From positions 1 to 64,000 of the forward strand of contig CAVSLS010000022.1 in the NCBI GenBank assembly GCA_963728845.1: a stretch of DNA of 64,000 nucleotides, read 5' to 3'. A model generated the notes under the pieces. The model was not told the origin of the DNA. It was given only the letters and a program-made list of their open reading frames with translations, and searched no databases. Source of the stretch: Bog-473 sp963728845. GTDB taxonomy: Bacteria; Actinomycetota; Acidimicrobiia; Acidimicrobiales; RAAP-2. Both the position numbers and the translations under genes were made by a program. Position 1 is the stretch's first letter, and the number at the start of each line of letters is the position of its first letter. Shown here piece by piece: positions 50,749 through 59,129 of the stretch.

Positions 50749-51559
50749 TCAGGGGTTGACGGCGCCGAAGCGGCGCACCCGCTGCTGGAACTCCATCACC
50801 GCCTCATAGAGGTGGCGGCGGCGCATGTCGGGCCACAGGATCTCGGGGAAGACCAACTCGCTGTAGGCGATCTCCCACAGGAGGAAGTTCGAGATCGCGC
50901 GTCTCGCCCGATGTGCGGATGACGAGGTCCGGGTCGGGCATGTCGGGGAAGTAGAGATGACGCCGGATGGCTTTCTCGTCGATCTTGTTGGCCGACGTTC
51001 CCTCCGCCACCAGGGCACGGACGGCGTCGACGATCTCGGCGCGGCCCCCATAGTTGAAGGCCATCGTCATGACCATGCGCGAGTTGTGCTTCGTCAGCGC
51101 AATCGACTCGTCCATCCGCCTGAGCACCCGGCACGGCACGCGCCAGTCGCGCCGCCCGGCGAAGCGGATCTGCACGCCCTTCTCGTTGAGCTCGTCGCGC
51201 CGCCGCATGAGGAGCGACTGGTTGAAATTCATGAGGTATCGCACCTCGTCGGGCGGCCGGCGCCAGTTCTCGGTGGAGAACGCGTAGAGCGTGATCCACT
51301 TGATGCCGATCTCGAGGGCCCCGTTGACCACATCGAGCAGCGCGGTCTCCCCGGCGGCGTGCCCCTCCGTCCGGGGCAGCCCGCGGGCGCTGGCCCAGCG
51401 ACCATTGCCGTCCATCACGCAGGCGACGTGCACGGGGACGCGGGAGTGATCGAGTCCCGGAGGGACCGGGTCGGGTGCCTCGCTGCCGGTTCCCCCGCCC
51501 TGGTCCGGGCGGCCGTCTCGCGCCTGGGCGCCCCCCGGGTCGCGGACGGTGGAGTTCAC
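50749..51559 (-). CDS. uppS: Isoprenyl (undecaprenyl) diphosphate synthase (one frameshift)
   Basis: GTG start at 51559 with TAGGTT 6 nt upstream. CVMDGNGRWASARGLPRTEG is the catalytic and diphosphate-binding motif. ALEIGIKWITLYAFSTENWR and VMTMAFNYGGRAEIVDAVRA follow, then LVIRTSGETR. One extra base at about 50904 breaks the end; the other frame gives ISNFLLWEIAYSELVFPEIL and DMRRRHLYEAVMEFQQRVRR to the stop. It elongates isoprenyl diphosphate in cis, making the lipid carrier for the cell wall. Normally essential, so the shift is probably an error. Confidence 0.93.
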
Positions 51560-51565
51560 CCGACG

Positions 51566-51571
51566 AACCTA
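51566..51571 (-). promoter_or_regulatory. -10 box TAGGTT of uppS
   Basis: Minus-strand TAGGTT ends 6 nt before the GTG start at 51559, a leaderless start for the uppS-recO-hemW-glyS run. Confidence 0.5.
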
Positions 51572-51698
51572 TCGCGGTGCGCCCGAGGCGATCGGCGCAC
51601 CCGAGGCGATCGGCCAGACAGAGGAGGCGATTTCGTGGTGAAGTATGTCGTCCCCTCCTAGGCGGTCTGGGTGGAGGATCAGAGAAGGAGGACTTCGA

Positions 51699-52369
51699 AT
51701 GTCAGCACAGGCAGACGCACCCCGTCCCGACGTCACCGACATGTACGCCGTGCACGGCGTGTTCCGTGACACCCTGGGCTCGGCACCCCAACTCGTCGGT
51801 GACGTCACGCCCGGCGACGTCGAGCGGGTGGCACTCATCGTCAACTACTACGAGAACATCCTCTCCTTCCTTGAGGCACACCACGACGCCGAGGAGAAGC
51901 TCGTCTTCCCGTTGCTTCGCGAACGCTGCCCGGGGAGGGTGCGCTCATCGACCGGATGGCCGAGCAGCACCACGAGGCCGTGCGACTGCTCGAAGAGGCA
52001 CAGCGCCTGCTTCAGGCATGGCCGGCGGGCGACGCCGCGGCACAGAAGGCGGCCCAGGACGGGCTCGATGCGCTGCACGCGCAACTCGTCGACCATCTCG
52101 ACCAGGAGGAGTCGAAGGTGCTGCCCCTGGCCGCCGAGAACCTCTCGGCGGAGGAGTGGGGTGCCCTCCCGGGGCACGGCATGGCCAACTTCCACGGGGA
52201 CAAGATCTGGCTGATCCTCGGCCTCATCCGGGAGCGGATGACCGACGCCCAGCGCGCGGCGATGCTCGAGCACATGCCGCCGCCCGCCCTCGACATGTGG
52301 ACCGGCTTCGGCGAGCAGGCGTTCAAGGACTACTCCCCCCTCGTCGCGGTCCCGGTCGTCGCTCGCTGA
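51699..52369 (+). CDS. Hemerythrin HHE domain protein (one frameshift)
   Basis: ATG at 51699 with AGAAGGAG 8 nt upstream. First frame: DMYAVHGVFRDTLGSAPQLV, then FLEAHHDAEEKLVFPLL, two of the iron-ligand helices. One missing G in a G run at about 51937 shifts the frame; the rest reads GALIDRMAEQHHEAVRLLEE, then QLVDHLDQEESKVLPLA, the other two helices. The HxxE and HxxxH ligands of the di-iron site are all present when the frame is repaired. Such proteins bind oxygen or nitric oxide or act as iron sensors. It begins the accessory segment between uppS and era. Confidence 0.85.
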
Positions 52370-52453
52370 GAGCCGAACGCCGACCGGAACTCCCGGCCGT
52401 CACCTGGGGGGCGGCCACGGCGCAGCTCGACGGCTGACCGGCACAGCCGGCGG

Positions 52454-52459
52454 TAGGGT
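52454..52459 (+). promoter_or_regulatory. -10 box TAGGGT before dinG copy 1
   Basis: TAGGGT ends 6 nt before the ATG of the first dinG 5' fragment. It is the only one of the three copies with an intact TANNNT box; the others have CATCAT and CATGAT at the same place. Confidence 0.5.
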
Positions 52460-52465
52460 CAACCG

Positions 52466-52802
52466 ATGAACGAGTGGGACGGTGAGTACGCCCGAGAGGC
52501 CGTCACCGAGCCCGCCGACATCGAGGACTCGGCACCTGGGGCGCCGCCGAAGGATTCGCAGCGGACGCCCGACAGGCCGGCGACGACGCCGTCGACGGGC
52601 TGGACAAGATCACGGCCCAGATGACAGGTGGCGAGCACCGCCCCGAGCAACAGGAGATGTGCCGGGCCGTGGCCGAGGCGATGGTCACCCGCACCCACCT
52701 GGTGGTTCAGGCCGGTCACGGGAGACGGGCAAATCGCTGGCCTATCTCGTCCCCGTCGCCTCCTAGCGTGCAAAAAGCCGTCGTGGCCACGGCGACCAAG
52801 AG
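52466..52802 (+). pseudogene. dinG 5'-end fragment, copy 1
   Basis: Codons for MNEWDGEYAREA open a frame that shifts near 52555 and then reads DARQAGDDAVDGLDKITAQM, GEHRPEQQEMCRAVAEAMVT, RTHLVVQAG and KSLAYLVPV, the start of DinG. The Walker A stretch is broken by indels (GGTCACGGGAGACGGG in place of GGCACCGGGACGGG). Similarity to full-length dinG continues, with gaps, to GCCACGGCGACCAAG and stops at about 52802. It cannot make a helicase. It keeps a plausible promoter. See the two further copies at 55067 and 56329. Confidence 0.85.
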
Positions 52803-52875
52803 GCGCCACTCCACTCAAACTCTGCGGCTGACGGAGTGACGCGCCAAGGTGTCGGCGGCGCCGGTGAGGATCAGA

Positions 52876-53718
52876 TCAGGCGAGGCCCCGGGATTCTTCG
52901 ACCCGGTGCTTCCAGACGATGGCCAAACCGAGCACCGCGACGTAGCCCGCCAGGACCAGCCAATGACTGAGCACCATCGTCTGGCCGTCGAGGGCGGCCA
53001 GCGCCAGCGCCTCCTGGTGATAGCTCGGCGTGAGGTGGGCGACGACCTGGAGCCAGCCTGGCATTTGGCCGACCGGCTTGAACAGACCGCCGAAGTAGCC
53101 GAGCACGAACATGAGCCCGGTGACGACGGGGAACGCAGCCTCGGTCGAGACGAGGAATCCGATGAAGACGCCCAAGACGGCAAACGGAAGGGACGTGACC
53201 CAGAGGAGAGCGGTCAGCCCGACCCAGGTCGTGGCCGCCAACCGGACGCCGCCGAAACCGGCTCCGACGATCTCGACCAGGATGATCACCGGGAGCACCA
53301 CGAGCATGCTGGCGACGATCTTGGTGCCGACGTACGACCAGGCCGGGATGGGGGTGATCCGGAGCTGGCGAGCCCATCCGGAGGCTCGTTCCATCGAGAG
53401 CCGGGTGCCGCCCGCGTTGAGCGCGGCGACCAGTGCCCCGAACGAGCACATCGAAACCATGAGGTAGTCCCGCCAGGGCACCGTGCCGTCCACCACCTTG
53501 CCGGCCGACTGGTCGCCGAGGAAGAGGAGATAGAAGACGACCGGGAACCCGACGGTGATGGCGAGGAACTTCCAGCTCCTGAGCAGGCGTCCCACCTCGA
53601 AGCGACCGTAGGCAACGAGCGCCGCCAGGCGGTTGCGCCGGTCGTCATCCCGCGGTGCTTGAGGGGCGGGGAACGGATCGCCGGACACGCCCGGTGCGAC
53701 GAGCGAGAGGTCGGTCAC
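52876..53718 (-). CDS. ABC-2 type exporter permease
   Basis: 280 residues with six hydrophobic segments. LVAYGRFEVGRLLRSWKFLA leads to the first helix (AITVGFPVVFYLLFL). MERASGWARQLRITPIPAWS is the conserved ABC-2 loop. VSTEAAFPVVTGLMFVLGYF and GGLFKPVGQMPGWLQVVAHL resemble drug or antibiotic exporters. The upstream ATPase overlaps it by 4 bp. The pair lies between two dinG 5' fragments. Confidence 0.92.
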   Translation of the reverse strand: MTDLSLVAPGVSGDPFPAPQAPRDDDRRNRLAALVAYGRFEVGRLLRSWKFLAITVGFPVVFYLLFLGDQSAGKVVDGTVPWRDYLMVSMCSFGALVAALNAGGTRLSMERASGWARQLRITPIPAWSYVGTKIVASMLVVLPVIILVEIVGAGFGGVRLAATTWVGLTALLWVTSLPFAVLGVFIGFLVSTEAAFPVVTGLMFVLGYFGGLFKPVGQMPGWLQVVAHLTPSYHQEALALAALDGQTMVLSHWLVLAGYVAVLGLAIVWKHRVEESRGLA

Positions 53719-54734
53719 CGGTCATCCCGCATGATGGCGTCCGCGTCAATGGCCCCGGTAGGCCTGGTCGGAGCGATGTCGGCTTCCGCGGCACCGCAGC
53801 CGGTCAGTGCCACGAAGGCCTGCTCCAGCCCCGCCCCCGTGATCTCCAGGTCACGGAACGGGACGCCGCGGCCGACCAGGTCGCGGATGGTGGCGTCGGC
53901 GTCCAGCGAATCGATCGAGACGCGGGTGGCGCAGACGTCGACCTCGGTGACGCCATCGAGCTCGGAGAGCGACGCGAGGTCCGGCCGATCGGAGACGAAG
54001 CACAGTCGCCGGGAGGCCACGGCCGCCTTGAGGGTGGCGCCGGGGCCATCAGCCACCACCTTGCCGTGGTTGAGCACGAGCACGCGGTCGGCGATCTCGT
54101 CCGCCTCGGCCAGATGGTGGGTGGCGAACAGCACGGTGCGGCCCTCGTTCCCGAAGTCCCGCATCATCCGCCAGAAGCCTTGGCGCGCCTCCACGTCCAT
54201 GGCCGAGGTGGGCTCGTCGAGGAATACGACCTCGGGGTCGCCGGCGATGGCGATGGCGAAGCGGACCCGCTGGGCCTGTCCGCCCGAGAGTCGGTCGGTC
54301 CGCCGGCGCAGGAGCGCCCCAATGTCGGCGCGCTCGACAATCCGGTCGAGCGGTGCCGGACGCGGATAGAGGCGCCGCACCAGACGGAGGGCCTGGTCGA
54401 CGCGGACGCCGGGGGGGAGGCCGACGCCCGAGCCGGACTGGAGCATGGCGCCGACCCGGCCGTCGGCAACCGCCCGGCGAGGCTCGGAGCCAAGCACCTC
54501 GACGTGTCCTTCTTGTGGTCGGATGAGGCCGAGCAGCACCGAGATCGTGGTCGACTTGCCGGCGCCGTTCGGACCGAGGAGTGCAAGCACCTCGCCCTGG
54601 TACACCTCGAGGTCCAACCGCTCGAGGGCAGTGCGGGAACCGTAGCGGTGGGTGACACCCCGGAAAGACAGGGCGACCGGTCGTGGGTCCGCAGGTGCAG
54701 GTGCCTGGGACGATGCGGTTGCGAGGATCGACAA
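53715..54734 (-). CDS. ABC exporter ATPase
   Basis: 339 residues with a TTG start at 54734. LSFRGVTHRYGSRTALERLD opens the domain. Walker A is GPNGAGKST, the signature region is LSGGQAQRVRFAIAIAG, Walker B is VVFLDEPTSAMD, and the switch His is in LFATHHLAEADEIA. A C-terminal extension (about 220-339) with DLEITGAGLEQAFVALTG is usual for DrrA-like exporters. It pairs with the ABC-2 permease. No regulator adjoins it, unlike the exporter at 45-47 kb. Confidence 0.93.
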   Translation of the reverse strand: MSILATASSQAPAPADPRPVALSFRGVTHRYGSRTALERLDLEVYQGEVLALLGPNGAGKSTTISVLLGLIRPQEGHVEVLGSEPRRAVADGRVGAMLQSGSGVGLPPGVRVDQALRLVRRLYPRPAPLDRIVERADIGALLRRRTDRLSGGQAQRVRFAIAIAGDPEVVFLDEPTSAMDVEARQGFWRMMRDFGNEGRTVLFATHHLAEADEIADRVLVLNHGKVVADGPGATLKAAVASRRLCFVSDRPDLASLSELDGVTEVDVCATRVSIDSLDADATIRDLVGRGVPFRDLEITGAGLEQAFVALTGCGAAEADIAPTRPTGAIDADAIMRDDR

Positions 54735-55066
54735 CGACGGACTCGGCGACTCAGATTTCGGTCGCCAACATCACCACCGGAGTGTACCGCCGGCGATCCC
54801 GCAAAAGGTCTCGGCCCCCGGGGATCGCTGGGCCGTCACCTTCGTCTCCGAGCTCAGTGCGCATGTCCTGCTCCTTCCTCCGGGGTGGCGACCGGCAGGG
54901 TGGCCCCCAGATTCCACTCAAGCGGGACGAACGGCACGGCGGAAGGGCCGTTAGTCCCAGCGATTTCGTCGTTCCTCGGGTATCCGGGTCGGCTCCACCC
55001 GAGATGGACCCGGTGAGGCTCACCGAAACGCTCCGCCGGCTCCCAAGGGGCGGGCATCATGGACGC
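54735..55066. other. Gap between the ABC exporter and dinG copy 2
   Basis: About 330 bp with no supported gene. The half nearest the exporter should contain its promoter on the minus strand. The other half leads into dinG copy 2; its last 35 bp (GGCGGGCAT and following) resemble the sequence before copy 3. Confidence 0.4.
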
Positions 55067-55351
55067 ATGCCTGAGAGCTGGGAAGGCGTCGACTTCGACG
55101 AGGTCGACGTCCTGGACTCCGAGGGCATGCCGCGTGTGGATGCGCGCCTGGCCGGCGACGAGGCTGTCGACGGCCTGGACAAGATCACCGCTCAGATGGC
55201 CGGGGGCGAGCACCGCTCCGAACAGCAGGAGATGTGCCGCGCGGTGGCCGAGGCGCTGGCCACTCGGACCACCTGGTCGTGCAGGCGGGCACCGGGACGG
55301 CAAGTCCTGGCCTACCTGGTCAGTAGGCGGTTGTACGAGGGGGGACAGTGA
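55067..55351 (+). pseudogene. dinG 5'-end fragment, copy 2
   Basis: The frame from the ATG at 55067 is clean at first: MPESWEGVDFDEVDVLDSEG, MPRVDARLAGDEAVDGLDKI and EHRSEQQEMCRAVAEALA. It fails just before Walker A, where two small deletions (ACGGCAAGTCCTGG for ACGGGCAAGTCGCTGG) turn the rest into CRRAPGRQVLAYLVS. DinG similarity ends at about 55325. Bases 55193-55239 are identical over 47 nt to 56460-56506 in the full-length gene. This copy preserves the N-terminal coding sequence better than the full-length gene does. Confidence 0.87.
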
Positions 55352-56324
55352 GATCGTGGTGCTTATAAAGGGCATTCGCTCACCGAGTCCGCGGGCTGCT
55401 GATGTGCTACGGACCGAGCAGGTCGCGAGAAGCACCGGCATGATCAGCGCTGCGGACTGGCGTGATGATAGGGGGCGCCATGCCTGAAACCCGGTGCCAC
55501 TGGCTCGAACGGAGCGAGAGAGGTGACGTGTGGGGGGCGCCGGCGGCAGCAGACGGGTGCAGGCGGGTGCTACAGCGGGACGTGTAGACGCGCGGCGAGG
55601 GTGGCGGGAGCGCAGCTGCGCCGCAGTGCGACGCGCGTAGTGAACACGCGGCGGCGAGTCGGACATGTCCGTGCAGACAGGGCCACGCCGCATGCGCATA
55701 GGTGAGCGGATACAGGGGCGTTGATGGCGTCGACAACGGCAGACTCGCGCCGGTGAACATGGCTGGGGAGATCGGCCGTGTGGATCGAGGATGCTGCGCG
55801 GTGCCGGGGTACGCGGGGGCACCGATACAGGACTGCGAGTGAGTACGGTGGGCGATCGGGGGCGCCAGCGGGAGAGGAGGGTGGAGCAGCGTACCAGCGC
55901 GTGAACGCGGCGCGAGAGCTCGGGGGTACCTGTGCGAAGAGGGCGTGACGTCGCGCGCCGCAGGAAGAACCTGATGTCGCGTGAGAGCGAGCAGCTCGCG
56001 CTCGGCGCGTGGCATGGCAGCTCGAGCTGCCGGACTCGTAGTCGAATAAAGGCGGCATGGCGTCCCCGCCGGCAGAGATTGCCGGTCGGTGGGAAAGTCT
56101 TCTCTACACGGGGGTTGAAGTCCACTGCCTTGTGGCTGTGGGTTCCAGAGCGAGCGACTGAATCTGGCCCGATCTGCTTTGTGGTGGCGGCGGCTGATGG
56201 TGCCCCCTACCGCCGTCAGGACGGGGACGCGCTCTCGATCTGTCGTTAGATCGGCCGCCCCGACGCCATCCAAGCGGCGGAAATCGCTCCTACGACAGGT
56301 GTCGCCGCTGGCGGGCATGATCGG
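55352..56324. other. About 1 kb without recognisable genes between dinG copies 2 and 3
   Basis: All six frames here read as Arg/Pro/Ser/Ala-rich text without domain signatures, and the usual third-position GC bias is not apparent. Long open frames exist on the minus strand but their composition is what GC-rich random DNA gives. No tRNA, inverted terminal repeats or transposase were found. It may be foreign, eroded or misassembled DNA. Confidence 0.5.
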
Positions 56325-56328
56325 GTGG

Positions 56329-58462
56329 ATGGAGGAGAGCTGGGTGGCGATCCCAGGACTTCGAAGAGCTCGACGTCCTGCGACTGTCCTCGGGGTTCGT
56401 CGGCGGACGCCCGCCAGGCGGGCGACGACGCTGTCGACGGGCTGGACAAGATCACGGCCCAGATGGCCGGGGGCGAGCACCGCTCCGAACAGCAGGAGAT
56501 GTGCCGAGCGGTGGCCGAGGCGCTGGTCACCCGCACCCACCTTGTCGTCCAGGCCGGCACCGGGACGGGCAAGTCGCTGGCCTATCTCGTCCCCGCCGCG
56601 CTCAGTGGCAAGAAGGTCGTCGTGGCCACCGCGACCAAGGCGCTGCAGGACCAGCTGGCCGAGAAGGACCTCCCACTGGTCGAGGCGGGACTGGGCCTGC
56701 CCGTCCCGCTGGACTTCGCCGTCCTCAAAGGGCGGAGCAACTACCTCTGCCGCCAACGGGTGGCCGAGGTGGGATCGGGTGGGATCCAGCCCGAGCTGGG
56801 CGACCCCGAGGCCGAGCCCGCAGACCGGGAGTCCGAGGCGGGCGAGGCGAGGCGAGGTGAAGGAGCGTGACGGCGCGCCGCCCGAGGGCATCGTCGAGGA
56901 GGTTCGCACCCTGGTGGCCTGGTCGCACACCTCCACCACCGGCGACCGCGCCGACCTGAGCTTCGAACCGTCGGACCGGGCCTGGAACATGGTCAGCGTC
57001 GGCCCGCGAGAGTGCCCGGGCGCATTCAACTGTCCCTCGGGCGGACGCTGCTTTGCCGAGGCCGCCCGAGACCGGGCCGCCGCCGCCGACATCGTGGTCG
57101 TGAACACCCATCTCTACGGTGCCCACCTGGCCAGCGGCGGGGTGGTGCTGCCCGAGCACGACGTCGTCGTGTTCGACGAGGCGCACGAGCTCGAGGAGGT
57201 TATGACGTCGAGCCTCGGGGTCGAGGTCACCCCCGGCCGCTTCCGCGCCATCGTGACGGCGGCCCGGCCGCTGGTCGACGAACGCGACCGGGAACTGCCC
57301 GATTCCCTCGCCTCAGTGGGCGAGCGGCTCGGAGCCCTCCTAGGTGACCGGGTCGGGACGCGGGTCCTGCACGAGGACGCACGGCGTCCGGACACCGGGC
57401 CGCCAAAGACCGGGCGGCCAGCCGACGACCGCGAGCTGGCCGAGCTGCTCGACCGCGCTGCCGAGCTCACCCGGCGCGTCATCGGACGCGCTGCGGCGCA
57501 CCGGGGGGCAACGCAGCTTCCTCGCCGACGACGGCGACGCGTCCGACCCCGACCGATCGAGCCGCAAGACCCGTACCCTGCAGGCCGCCGCGCACCTGGC
57601 GGAGGACCTGCACCGGCTGGTGTCGCGCACCGACGGCGAGGTGGCTTGGGTCGACGGCACCCGGCGCAACGTCCGCCTGCGCCTCTCCCCCATCGACGTC
57701 GGCCCGGCCCTGGCGGGGATGCTCTGGGGCGAGGTGACGTCGGTCCTGACGAGCGCCACCATCCCGCCCCGGATCGTGGACCGCGTCGGCCTCGATCCGT
57801 ACCCGAGCGAGGAGCTCAACGTCGGCAGCCCCTTCGACTATCGCTCGCACGCGCTGCTCTATGTCGCCCGCCACCTGCCCGATCGCCGGGCACCGGGGGC
57901 AGAGGAGGCGTTGCACGAGGAGCTGGCCCGGCTGCTCGAGGCGGCCGGCGGGCGCACGCTGGCCCTGTTCACCAGCCGGCGGGCCACCCAGGCCGCGGCG
58001 GAAGCGCTGGCACCCGAGCTGCCCTATGCGCTTCTCCTGCAGGGCGACCTCCCCAAGGGCAGGCTCCTCGAGGAGTTCGCCCGGGACGAGACCTCTTGCC
58101 TCTTCGCCACCCTCGGCTTCTGGCAGGGGGTCGACATCCCGGGCCGCGCGCTGTCGCTGGTGACGATCGACCGCCTCCCCTTCCCGCGGCCCGACGACCC
58201 CCTGCTCCAGGCGCGGCGCGACCGGGCGGGAGGGCGCGCCTTCTCCCTCGTCGACCTCCCCCGGGCCGCCACGCTCCTGGCGCAGGGGTCGGGGCGCCTG
58301 ATCCGCACGGCGGAGGACCGCGGCGTCGTCGCCGTGCTCGACCCACGTCTTGCCACCGCGTCGTACCGTGGCGTCCTCCTCGCCACGTTGCCGGCCATGC
58401 GGCGAACCGTGGACATGTCCGAAGTCGAGGCGTTCCTGCGGCAGGCGCTCGACGGCGCCTGA
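56329..58462 (+). CDS. dinG: DinG-family ATP-dependent DNA helicase (several frameshifts)
   Basis: Full-length copy. Frame shifts, each repairable by removing one base, occur at about 56356, 56391, 56851 and 57479. Blocks in order: ESW...DFEELDVL (like copy 2), DARQAGDDAVDGLDKITAQM, QAGTGTGKSLAYLV (Walker A), VLKGRSNYLCRQRV, then CPGAFNCPSGGRCFAEAA giving iron-sulfur cluster cysteines. DIVVVNTHLY and VVVFDEAHELEEVM (DEAH) follow, and the second helicase half has LALFTSRRATQAAAEALAPE, LGFWQGVDIPGRALSLVTID and GSGRLIRTAEDRGVVAVLDP. It unwinds damaged DNA 5' to 3'. Two shifts fall inside the first 25 codons, more than chance error would suggest. Confidence 0.85.
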
Positions 58463-58487
58463 GCAGCGGCTCCAGCGGCTCGAGCTG

Positions 58488-58895
58488 CTATTCGGCCAAC
58501 CCGGTGAAGTCAAAGGAGAGCTTGCCTTCCGCGGTGCGCGTGCCCGAGGTGGCGACGCGGGCGATCCAGCGGCCCGGCACCCGGCGCAGCTGGTCACGGT
58601 TGAGGGCGTACGCCCTCTCGTTGGGGCGAACGTCGCAGACCACGAGATCGGCCTCGGTCAGCACTCGGAGGTGGCGCGAGATGCCCTGCCAGGTGACGTC
58701 GAAATGCCGGGCGATGTCGTGTGAGCTCAGGTACCCGCCCCAGTCGTGCAGCACGGCGAGGATGCCGCGGCGGGTCTCGTTGGCCAGGGCCTTGAAGGCG
58801 AGGTCGAGCGTGGTCGGGTCGGCCACGGCCTTGAGCTGTGGCGGGTCGGGTCGGGGCCCGGGGGCCTCCGTCCGGCGGGTGCGCGGGGTGGTCAT
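58488..58895 (-). CDS. ArsR-like winged-helix regulator
   Basis: 135 residues. A Pro/Arg-rich start (MTTPRTRRTEAPGPRPDPP) leads to a winged helix: LDLAFKALANETRRGILAVL, SSHDIARHFDVTWQGISRHL (recognition helix) and VLTEADLVVCDVRPNERAYA. It lacks a visible Cys metal site, so it is an ArsR-fold repressor of unknown signal. The ATG at 58895 has a TAGAGT box 7 nt upstream. Its 5' end and promoter exist twice (see the repeat). It is convergent with dinG. Confidence 0.88.
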   Translation of the reverse strand: MTTPRTRRTEAPGPRPDPPQLKAVADPTTLDLAFKALANETRRGILAVLHDWGGYLSSHDIARHFDVTWQGISRHLRVLTEADLVVCDVRPNERAYALNRDQLRRVPGRWIARVATSGTRTAEGKLSFDFTGLAE

Positions 58896-59056
58896 TCCCA
58901 GAACTCTAAGCACATACGTTTACAGTCTGCGAAAACATGGCGGATCGGCCCGGGTCGTGCGGGTCGGGCGGGCGGGTGGGCCACGGGGCGCCCGTCCGGC
59001 GGGTGCGCGTGGTGGGTCCTTCCCAGAACTCTAAGCACATACGTTTACAGTTTGCG
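58833..59056. repeat. Tandem duplication of the ArsR-gene 5' end and promoter
   Basis: Bases 58833-58929 and 58960-59056 are alike, with a period of about 126 bp. Identical core parts are CCGTCCGGCGGGTGCGCG and, more upstream, GAACTCTAAGCACATACGTT with the next five bases. In the distal copy the start ATG is changed to AGG, and codons fade after about 20. It duplicates the -10 box, so transcription could start at either copy. Confidence 0.85.
58903..58908 (-). promoter_or_regulatory. -10 box TAGAGT of the ArsR-like gene
   Basis: Minus-strand TAGAGT ends 7 nt before the ATG at 58895. An identical box lies in the duplicated copy at about 59029-59034. Confidence 0.55.
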
Positions 59057-59129
59057 ACGAGACGGGCGCCTGCCCGGTCTGTGGCCTGTCCTGGCCCAGC
59101 CCAGCCCAGCCCGAAGGACGCTCGGTCGC

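Noticed and set aside
56840..56870. Programmed ribosomal frameshift in dinG
   Set aside because: The GAGGC repeat there could slip in replication or sequencing, but no slippery heptamer and stimulatory structure pair is apparent, and three other shifts exist in the same gene.
55407..57107. Long minus-strand open frame across the dinG region
   Set aside because: Its product is Pro/Ser/Arg-rich without any domain, and half of it is antisense to clear DinG coding sequence; it is an artefact of GC-rich DNA.
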